Source: Camelus bactrianus
Lineage: Eukaryota > Chordata > Mammalia > Artiodactyla > Camelidae
Direction of reading: 5' to 3'
DNA length: 64,000 nucleotides
NCBI RefSeq assembly: GCF_048773025.1
Contig: NC_133546.1
Coordinates: 92,521,104-92,585,103 of the forward strand
The position numbers were made by a program, and so were the translations under genes. Positions 51,713 through 61,090 of this stretch are shown here, piece after piece. Numbering within the stretch: the stretch's first letter is position 1; the number at the start of each line of letters is the position of its first letter. A model generated the notes under the pieces. The model was given only the letters and a program-made list of their open reading frames with translations. It did not search any database and was not told the DNA's origin.

Positions 51713-53459
51713 AAAAAGTTTCTCCTGCAACCCGTTCCCTTGGTGCTAGATGAACGAAAGTCTCTCCACATGCTCATTTCTCAGAGATAAGTGTGTTTGG
51801 AATTCGTATTTCACCTAGCTTGTTGGGAACACAAAGTTTCTTTTCAAATGCAAACTCCAATCCATACATATATATGGGGAGTTACAAGCTCCAACTCGGT
51901 TTTACAGTGAAAACTGCAGGAACTTCAAACCGCCTCTAGGAAAAAGACTGAGAAACCGGAGAAAAAGTTCCTCCTGCAACCCGTTCCCTTGGTGCTAGGT
52001 GAACGAACGTCTATCCACATGCTCAGTTCTGAGAGAAATGTGTGTGTGAAAGCCGTCCTTCAGCTAGCTTGTTGGGAACATAAAGTTTCTTTTCAGTTGC
52101 AAACTCCACTCCATACATATATATGGGTAGGTACTAGCTCCAACTCGGTTTTCCAGTGAAAACTGCAGGAAATTCAAACCGGTACTAGGAAACAGACTGA
52201 GAAACCAGAGTAAAAGTTTCTCCAGCAACCCGTTCACTTGGTTCTCGATGAACGAACGTCTCTCCACAAGCTTAGTTCTGAGAGATAATTGTGTGTGAAA
52301 GCCGTCGTTCAAGTAGCTTGTTGGGAAAACAAAGTTTCTTTTCAGTTGCAAACTCCACTCCATACATATATATGGGGAGGTACTAGCTCCATCTCCGTTT
52401 AAGTTGAAAACTGCAGGAACATCAAACCGGCACTAGGAAACAGACTGATAACCAGAATAAAAGTTTCTCCTGCAACCCGTTCCCTTGGTGCTAGTGAACG
52501 AACGTCTCTCCACATAATCCGTTCTAAGAGATAAGTGTGTGTGAAAGCCGTCCTTCACCTAGCTTGTTCAGAACACAAACTTTCTTTTAAGTTGCAAACT
52601 CCATTCCATACATATATATGCGGAGGAACTAGCTCCAACTCGGTTTTACATTGAAAACTGCAGGAACTTCAAACCGGCACTAGGAAACAGACTGAGAAAC
52701 CAGAGTAAATGTTTCTCCAGCAACCCGTTACCTTGGTGCTAGATGAACGAAAGTCTCTCCACAAGCTTAGTTGTGAGAGATAAGTGTGTGTGAAAGCCTT
52801 CCTTCACCTTGCTTGTTGGGAACACAAAGTTTCTTTTCAGTTGCAATTTCCATTCCATACATATATATGGGGAGGTACTAGCTCCAACACGGTTTTACAG
52901 TGAAAACTGCAGGAACTTCAAACCGCCACTAGGAAACAGACTGAGATACCAGAGTAAAAGTTTCTCTTGCAACCCGTTCCCTTGGTCCTAGATGAACGAA
53001 CGTCTCTCTACATTCTCACATGTGAGAGAGAAGTGTGTGTGAAAGTCGTCCTTCATATAGCTTGTTGGGAACACAATGCTTATTTTCAGTTGCAAACTCC
53101 ACTCCATGCATATATAGGGGGTGGTACTTGATCCAACTCGCTTTTACAGTGAAAACTGCAGGAACTTCAAACAGTCACTAAGAAAAAGACTGAGAAACCG
53201 GAGTAAAAGTTCCTCCTGCAACCATTTCCCTTGGTGATAGTTGAACGAACGTCTCTCCACATGCTCAGTTCTGAGGGATAAGTGTGTGTGAAAGCCGTCC
53301 TTCAGCTAGCTTGTTGGGAACACAATGATTCTTTTCAGTTGCAAACTACACTCCATACATATATATGGGTAGGTACAACCTCCAACTCGGTTTTCCAGGG
53401 AAAACTGCAGGAAATTCAAACCGGCATTAGGAAACAGACTGTGAAACCAGAGTAAAAAT
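51713..53459 (+). repeat. K'-to-M block, copy 2 (9193-bp shift)
   Basis: Second copy of 42520-44266. Here M is complete and is followed by R at about 53688, with N to Q absent. Confidence 0.8.
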
Positions 53460-55800
53460 TTCTCCTGTAAACCGTTCCTTTTGTGCTAGTTGAACGAACG
53501 TCTCTCCACAAGCTTAGTTCTGAGATATAAATGTGTGTGAAAGCCGTCCTTCACCTAGGTTGTTGGGAACACAAAGTTTCTTTTCAGTTGCAAACTCCAC
53601 TCCATACATATATATGGGTAGGTACTAGCTCCAACTCGGTTTTACAGTGAAAACTGCAGGAACATCAAACCGGCACTAGGAAACAGACTGAGAAATCAGA
53701 GTAATAGTTTCTCCTGCAACCCGTTCCCTTTGTGCTAGATGAACGAACGTCTCTCCACATGCTCAGTTCTGAGAGATAAGTGTGTGTGAAAGCCATACTT
53801 AACTTAGCTTGTTGGGAAAATAAAGTATAGTTTCAGTTGCAAACAACATTCCATAAATATATATGGGGAGGTACGAGCTCCAAATCGGTTTTACAGGGAA
53901 AACTGCAAGAAATTCAAAACGGCACTAGGAAACAGACTGAGAAACCAGAGTAAAAGTTTCCCATGCAACCCCTTCCCTTGTTGCTAGATGAACGAAAGTC
54001 TCTCCACATGCTCAGTTCTGAGAGATAAGTGTGTCTGAAAGCCGTCCTTCACCTAGCTTGTTGGGAACACAATGCTTATTTTCAGTTGCAAACTCCACTC
54101 CATGCATATATAGGGGGAGGTAGTAGATCAAACTCTGTTTTACATTGAAAACTGCAGGAATTTCAAACCGGCACTAGGAAACAGACTGAGAAACCAGAGT
54201 AAAAGTTTCTCTTGCACCCGTTACCTTGGTGCTAGGTGAATGAACGTCTCTCCACATGCTCAGTTCTGAGAGATAAGTGTGTGTGAAAGCCGTCCTTCAC
54301 CTAGCTTGTTGGGAACACAAAGTTTCTTTTCAGTTGCAAACTCCAATCAATATATATATATGGGGAAGTACTAGCTCCAACTCGGTTTTACAGTGAAAAC
54401 TGCAGGAAATTCAAACCGGCACTAGGAAACAGACTGAGAAACCAGAGTAAAAGTTTCTCCTGCAACCCGTTCCCTTGGTGCTAGATGAACGAACGTCTCT
54501 CCACATGCTCATTTCTGAGAGATAAGTGTGTGTGAAAGACGTCCTTCACCTAGCATGTTGGGAACACAGTGCTTATATTCAGTTGCAATCTCCACTCCAT
54601 GCATATATAGGGGGAGGTACTAGCTCCAACTCGCTTTTATGGTGAAAACTGCAGGAATATCAAACCGGCACAAGGAAAAAGACTGAGAACCCTGAGTAAA
54701 AGTTTCTCCTGCAACCCGTTCCCTTGGTGCTAGGTGAACGAACGTCTCTCCACATAATTAGTTCTGGGAGATAAGTGTGTGTGAAAGGCGTAATTCACCT
54801 AGCTTGTTGGGATCACAAAGTTTCTTTTCAGTTGCAAAATTCACTCCATATTTATATATGGTGAGATACTAGCTGCAACTCAGTTTTACTGTGAATACTG
54901 CAGTAATATCAAACCGGCACTAGGAAACAGACTGAGAAACCAGAGTAAAAGTTACTCCTGCAACCCGTTCCCTTGGTGCTAGGTGAAAGAACGTCTATCC
55001 TCATGCTCAGTTCTGAGAGATATGTGTGTGTGAAAGCCGTCCTTCAGCTAGCTTGTTGGGAACACAAAGTTTCTTTTCAGTTGCAATCTCCACTCCATAC
55101 ATATATATGGGTAGGTACTAGCTCCAACTCGGTTTTCCAGTGAAAACTGCAGGAAATTCATACCGGCATTAGGAAACAGACTGTGAAACCATAGTAAAAG
55201 TTTAACCTGTAACCCGTTCCCTTTGTGCTAGATCAACGAACGTCTCTCCACAAGCTTATTTGTGAGAGATAAGTGTGTGTGAAAGCCGTCCTTCACCTTG
55301 CTTGTTGGGAACACAAAGTTTCTTTACAGTTGCAAACTCCACTCCATACATATATAAGGGGAGGTATTAGATCCAACTCAATTTTACAGTGAAAACTGCA
55401 GGAACTTCAAACCGGCACTAGGAAACTGACTAAGAAACTAGAGTAAAATTTCTCCTGCAACACGTTCCCTTGGTGCTAGATGAACGAACGTCTCTCCACA
55501 AGCTTAGTTCTGAGAGGTAATTGTGTGTGAAAGCCGTCCTTCACCTAGCTTGTTGGGAACACAAAGTTCCTTTTCAGTTGCAAACTCCACTCCATAAATA
55601 TATATGGGGAGGTACTAACTCCAACTCGCTTTTATGGTGAAAACTGCAGGAATATCAAACCGGCACTAGGAAAAAGACTGAGAACCCTGAGTAAAAGTTT
55701 CTCCTGCAACCCGTTCCCTTGGTGCTAGGTGAACGAACGTCTCTCCACATAATTAGTTCTGAGAGATAAGTGTGTGTGAAAGGCGTAATTCACCTAGCTT
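52890..55800 (+). repeat. J-to-Y block, copy 1 (8201/8200-bp shift)
   Basis: J L M R S T U Y, A/V hybrid, W X Y, matched at 61091-64000. The shift is 8201 bp up to about 61395 and 8200 bp after a one-base length change there. Shared marks include AACTCAGTTTTACTG and GTGAATACTGCAG in the extra Y. Confidence 0.85.
54937..55185 (+). repeat. A/V hybrid monomer
   Basis: Begins as type A (AAAGTTACTCCTGC) and becomes type V (GTGAAAGAACGTCTATCC, GATATGTGTG, CATACCGGCATTAGG). A copy lies near 63138. It makes the run Y then V without the A marker motif. Confidence 0.72.
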
Positions 55801-56180
55801 GTTGGGATCACAAAGTTTCTTTTCAGATGCAAAATTCACTCCATATATATATATGGTGAGATACTAGCTGCAACTCGGTTTTACTGTGAAAACTGCAGTA
55901 ATATCAAACCGGCACTAGGAAACAGACTGAGAAACCAGAGTAAAAGTTACTCCTGCAACCCTTTCTCTTGGTGCTAGGTGAACGAACTTCTCTCCACATG
56001 CTCATTTCTGAGAGATAAGTGTGTGTGAAAGCCGTCCTTCACCTATTATGATGGGAACACAAAGTTTCTATTCAGATGCAAACTCCACTCCATACATATA
56101 TAGGGGGAGGTATTAGATCCAACTCGGTTTTACAGTGAAATCTGCAGGAACTTCAAACCGGCACTAGGAAACTGACTGAG

Positions 56181-56427
56181 AAACTAGAGTAAAATTTCTC
56201 CTGCAACCCGTTCCCTTGGTGCTAGATGAACGAACGTCTCTCCTCATGCTCAGTTCTGAGAGATAAATGTGAGTGAAAGCCGTACTTCAACTAGCTTGTT
56301 GGGAACACAAAGTTTTTTTCAGTTGCAAATTCCACTCCATACATATATATGATGAGGTACTAGCTCCAACTCGGGTTTCCAGTGAAAACTGCTGGAACAT
56401 CAAACCGGCACTAGGAAACAGACTCAG
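56181..56427 (+). repeat. B/N hybrid monomer, second copy
   Basis: Copy of 46241-46487 at a shift of 9940 bp. It differs by at least GTACTTCAAC for GTCCTTCAAC and by CATCAAACCGG for CTTCAAACCGG. Confidence 0.8.
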
Positions 56428-56675
56428 AAACCAGAGTAAAATTTTCTCCAGCAACCCGTTCCCTTGGTGCTAGATGAACGAACGTATCTCCACAAGCTTA
56501 TTTCTGAGAGATAATTGTGTGTGAATGCCGTCCTTCACGTAGCTTGTTGGGAACACAAAGTTTCTTTTCAGTTGCAAACCCATTCCATACATATATATAA
56601 GTAGGTACAAGCACCAACTCGGTTTTCCAATGAAAACTGCAGGAACTTCAAACCGGCACTAGGAAACAGACTGAG

Positions 56676-56924
56676 AAACCAGAGTAAAACTTTCCCCTGC
56701 AACCCGTTCCCTTGTTGCTAGATGAAAGAACGTCTCTCCACATGCTCAGTTCTGAGAGATAAGTGTGTGTGAAAGCCATACTTAACTTAGCTTGTTTGGA
56801 AAATAAAGTATCGTTTCATTTGCAAACAATATTCCATAAATATATATGGGGAGGTACGAGCTCCAAATCGGTTTTACAGGGAAAACTGCAAGAAATTCAA
56901 AACGGCACTAGGAAACAGACTGAG
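56676..56924 (+). repeat. P/R hybrid monomer
   Basis: Begins as type P (AAAACTTTCCCCTGC, TTGTTGCTAGATGAAAG) and becomes type R (CCATACTTAACTTAG, GGAAAATAAAGTATCG). This is where the right-hand copy lost four monomers present at 46.75-47.8 kb, changing the shift from 9940 to 8945 bp. Confidence 0.78.
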
Positions 56925-59900
56925 AATCCAGAGTAAAAGTTTCTCATGCAACCCCTTCCCTTGTTGCTAGATGAACGAAAGTCTCTCCACATGCTCAGTT
57001 CTGAGAGATAAGTGTGTCTGAAAGCCGTCCTTCACCTAGCTTGTTGGGAACACAATGCTTATTTTCAGTTGCAAACTCCACTCCATGCATATATAGGGGG
57101 AGGTAGTAGATCAAACTCGGTTTTACATTGAAAACTGCAGGAATTTCAAACCGGCACTAGGAAACAGACAGAGAAACCAGAGTAAAAGTTTCTCCTGCAC
57201 CCGTTACTTTGGTGCTAGGTGAATGAACGTCTCTCCACATGTTCAGTTCTGAGAGATAAGTGTGTGTGAAAGCCGTCCTTCACCTAGCTTGTTGGGAACA
57301 CAAAGTTTCTTTTCAGTTGCAAACTCCAATCAATATATATATATGGGGAAGTACTAGCTCCAACTCGGTTTTACAGTGAAAACTGCAGGAAATTCAAACC
57401 GGCACTAGGAAACAGACTGAGAAACCAGAGAAAAAGTTTCTCCTGCAACCCGTTCCCTTGGTGCTAGATGAACGAACGTCTCTCCACATGCTCATTTCTG
57501 AGAGAAAAGTGTGTATGAAAGACGTCCTTCACCTAGCTTGTTGGGAACACAGTGCTTATTTTCAGTTGCAATCTCCACTCCATGCATACATAGGGGGAGG
57601 TACTAGCTCCAACTCGCTTTTATGGTGAAAACTGCAGGAATATCAAACCGCCTCTAGGAAAAAGACTGAGAAACCGGAGAAAAAGTTCCTCCTGCAACCC
57701 GTTCCCTTGGTGCTAGGTGAAAGAACGTCTATCCTCATGCTCAGTTCTGAGAGATATGTGTGTGTGAAAGGCGAACTTCAGCTAGCTTGTTGGGAACACA
57801 AAGTTTCTTTTGAGTTGTAATCTCCACTCCATACATATATATGGGTAGGTACTAGCTCCAACTCGGTTTTCCAGTGAAAACTGCAGGAAATTCATACCGG
57901 CATTAGGAAACAGACTGTGAAACCATAGTAAAAGTTTAACCTGTAACCCGTTCCCTTTGTGCTAGATCAACGAACGTCTCTCCACAAGCTTATTTGTGAG
58001 AGATAAGTGTGTGTGAAAGCCGTCCTTCACCTTGCTTGTTGGGAACACAAAGTTTCTTTTCAGTTGCAAACTCCACTCCATACATATATAAGGGGAGGTA
58101 TTAGATCCAACTCAATTTTACAGTGAAAACTGCAGGAACTTCAAACCGGCACTAGGAAACTGACTGAGAAACTAGAGTAAAATTTCTCCTGCAACACGTT
58201 CCCATGGTGCTAGATGAACGAACGTCTCTCCACAAGCTTAGTTCTGAGAGGTAATTGTGTGTGAAAGCCGTCCTTCACCTAGCTTGTTGGGAACAAAAAG
58301 TTCCTTTTCAGTTGCAAACCCCACTCCATAAATATATATGGGGAGGTACTAGCTCCAACTCGCTTTTATGGTGAAAACTGCAGGAATATCAAACCGGCAC
58401 TAGGAAAAAGACTGAGAACCCTGAGTAAAAGTTTCTCCTGCAACCCATTCCCTTGGTGCTAGGTGAAAGAAAGTCTCTCCACATAATTAGTTCTGAGAGA
58501 TAAGTGTGTGTGAAAGGCGTAATTCACCTAGCTTGTTGGGATCAAAAAGTTTCTTTTCAGTTGCAAAATTCACTCCATATATATATATGGTGAGATACTA
58601 GCTGCAACTCGGTTTCACTGTGAAAACTGCAGTAATATCAAAACGGCACTAGGAAACTGACTGAGAAACTAGAGTAAAATTTCTCCTGCAACCCGTTCCC
58701 TTGGTGCTAGATGAACGAACGTCTCTCCACATGCTCAGTTTTGAGAGATAAATGTGTGTGAAGGCCGTCCTTCATCTAGCTTGTTGGGAACACAAAGTTT
58801 CTTTTCAGTTGCAAACTACACACCATTCATACATAAGGGGAGGTACTAGCTCCAACTCTGTTTTACAATGAAATCTGCAGGAACTTCATACCGGCACTAG
58901 GAAAAAGACTGTGAAACCAGTGTAAAAGTTTCTCCTGCAACCCGTTCCCTTGGTGCTAGATGAACGAACGTCTCTCCACAAGCTTAGTTCTGAGTATAAC
59001 TGTTTGTGAAAGCCGTCCTTCACATAGCTTGTTGGGAACACAATGCTTATTTTCAGTTGCAAACTCCACTTCATGCATATATATGGGGAGGTGCTAGCTA
59101 AAACTCGGTTTTACAGTGAAAACTGCAGGAAATTCAAACCGGAACTAGGAAACACACTGAGAAACCAGAGTAAAAGTTTCTCTTGCAAAGAGTTCCCTTG
59201 GTGCTAGGTGAACGAATGTCTCTCCACATGCTCAGTTCTGAGAGATAAGTGTGTGTGAAAGCCGTCCTTCACCTTGCTTGTTGGGAACACAAAGTTTCTT
59301 TTCAGTTGCAAATTCCACTCTATACATATATATGGGGACGTACAAGATCCAACACGGTTTTACGGTGAAAACTGCAGGAACATCAAACCGGTACTAGGAA
59401 ACAGACTGAGAAACCAGAGAAAAGTTTCTCCTGCCACCCGTTCCCGTGGTGCTAGGTGAACGAACGTCTTTCCACGTACTCAGTTCTGAGAGATAAGTGT
59501 GTGTGAAAGCCGTCCATCACCTAGCTTGTTTGGAACACAAAGTTTCTTTTCAGTTGCAAACCCCACACCATACATATATATGGGGAGGTACTAGCTCCAA
59601 CTCGGTTTTACAGTGAAAACTGCAGGAAATTCAAACCCCCACTAGGAAACAGACTGATAACCAGAGTAAAAGTTTCTCCTGCAACCTGTTCCCTTGGTGC
59701 TAGTGAACGAACGTCTCTCCACATAATCCGTTCTGAGAGATAAGTGTGTGTGAAAGCCGTCCTTCAACTAGCTTGTTCAGAACACAAACTTTCTTTTAAG
59801 TTGCAAACTCCATTCCATACATATATATGCGGAGGGACTAGCTCCAACTCGGTTTTACATTGAAAACTGCAGGAACTTCAAACCGGCACTAGGAAACAGA

Positions 59901-59967
59901 CTGAGAATCCAGAGAAAAGTTTCTCCTGCAACCCGTTCCCTTGGTGCTAGATGAACGAACGTCTCTC
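56765..59967 (+). repeat. R-to-H block, copy 2 (8945-bp shift)
   Basis: Second copy of 47820-51022. Just past 59967 it continues into K' (CATGCTCAGTTCTCAGAG), while copy 1 continues into the I/G hybrid. Confidence 0.85.
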
Positions 59968-61090
59968 CACATGCTCAGTTCTCAGAGATAAGTGTGTTTG
60001 GAATCCGTATTTCACCTAGCTTGTTGGGAACACAAAGTTTCTTTTCAAATGCAAAATCCAATCCATACATATATATGGGGAGGTACAAGCTCCAACTCGG
60101 TTTTACAGTGAAAACTGCAGGAACTTCAAACCGCCTCTAGGAAAAATACTGAGAAACCGGAGAAAAAGTTCCTCCTGCAACCCGTTCCCTTGGTGCTATG
60201 TGAACGAACGTCTATCCACATGCTCAGTTCTGAGAGAAATGTGTGTGTGAAAGCCGTCCTTCAGCTAGCTTGTTGGGAACACAAAGTTTCTTTTCAGTTG
60301 CAAACTCCACTCCATACATATATATGGGTAGGTACTAGCTCCAACTCGGTTTTCCAGTGAAAACTGCAGGAAATTCAAACCGGTACTAGGAAACAGACTG
60401 AGAAACCAGAGTAAAAGTTTCTCCAGCAACCCGTTACCTTGGTGCTAGATGAACGAACGTCTCTCCACAAGCTTAGTTGTGAGAGATAATTGTGTGTGAA
60501 AGCCGTCGTTCAAGTAGCTTGTTGGGAACACAAAGTTTCTTTTCAGTTGCAAACTCCACTCCATACATATATATGGGGAGGTACTAGCTCCATCTCCGTT
60601 TAAGTTGAAAACTGCAGGAACATCAAACCGGCACTAGGAAACAGACTGATAACCAGAGTAAAAGTTTCTCCTGCAACCCGTTCCCTTGTTGCTAGTGAAC
60701 GAACGTCTCTCCACATAATCCGTTCTGAGAGATAAGTGTGTGTGAAAGCCGTCCTTCAACTAGCTTGTTCAGAACACAAACTTTCTTTTAAGTTGCAAAC
60801 TCCATTCCATACATATATATGCGGAGGAACTAGCTCCAACTCGGTTTTACATTGAAAACTGCAGGAACTTCAAACCGGCACTAGGAAACAGACTGAGATA
60901 CCAGAGAAAAAGTTTCTCCTGCAACCCGTTCCCTTGGTGCTAGATGAACGAAAGTCTCTCCACATGCTCATTTCTCAGAGATAAGTGTGTTTGGAATCCG
61001 TATTTCACCTAGCTTGTTGGGAACACAAAGTTTCTTTTCAAATGCAAACTCCAATCCATACATATATATGGGGAGGTACAAGCTCCAACT

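Larger units (their letters stand above)
45992..55931 (+). repeat. HOR unit 12, expanded (40 monomers)
   Basis: Order: A B/N O P Q/R S P Q/R S T U V W X Y, B C D E H I/G H I K' V' G H I J L M R S T U Y, V W X Y, 9940 bp in all. Y at about 49468 runs directly into B, so an A marker is missing and two ordinary units are fused. H occurs three times (near 50711, 51206 and 52446). Confidence 0.78.

Noticed and set aside
1442-59074. Minus strand open frames of 62-99 codons
   Set aside because: They are antisense readings of the same monomer, and several overlap the + strand frames. The longest (42871-43170, copied at 52064-52363) simply spans one monomer and part of the next.
859-59459. Recurring + strand open frames of about 60-73 codons (MLVGNTKFLFSC... 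family)
   Set aside because: They restate one frame of the satellite monomer. They recur at monomer spacing, differ wherever monomers differ, have no codon-position bias that I can see, and carry no ribosome-binding or splice context. The 248-249 bp period is usually not a multiple of three, so no extended frame is maintained.
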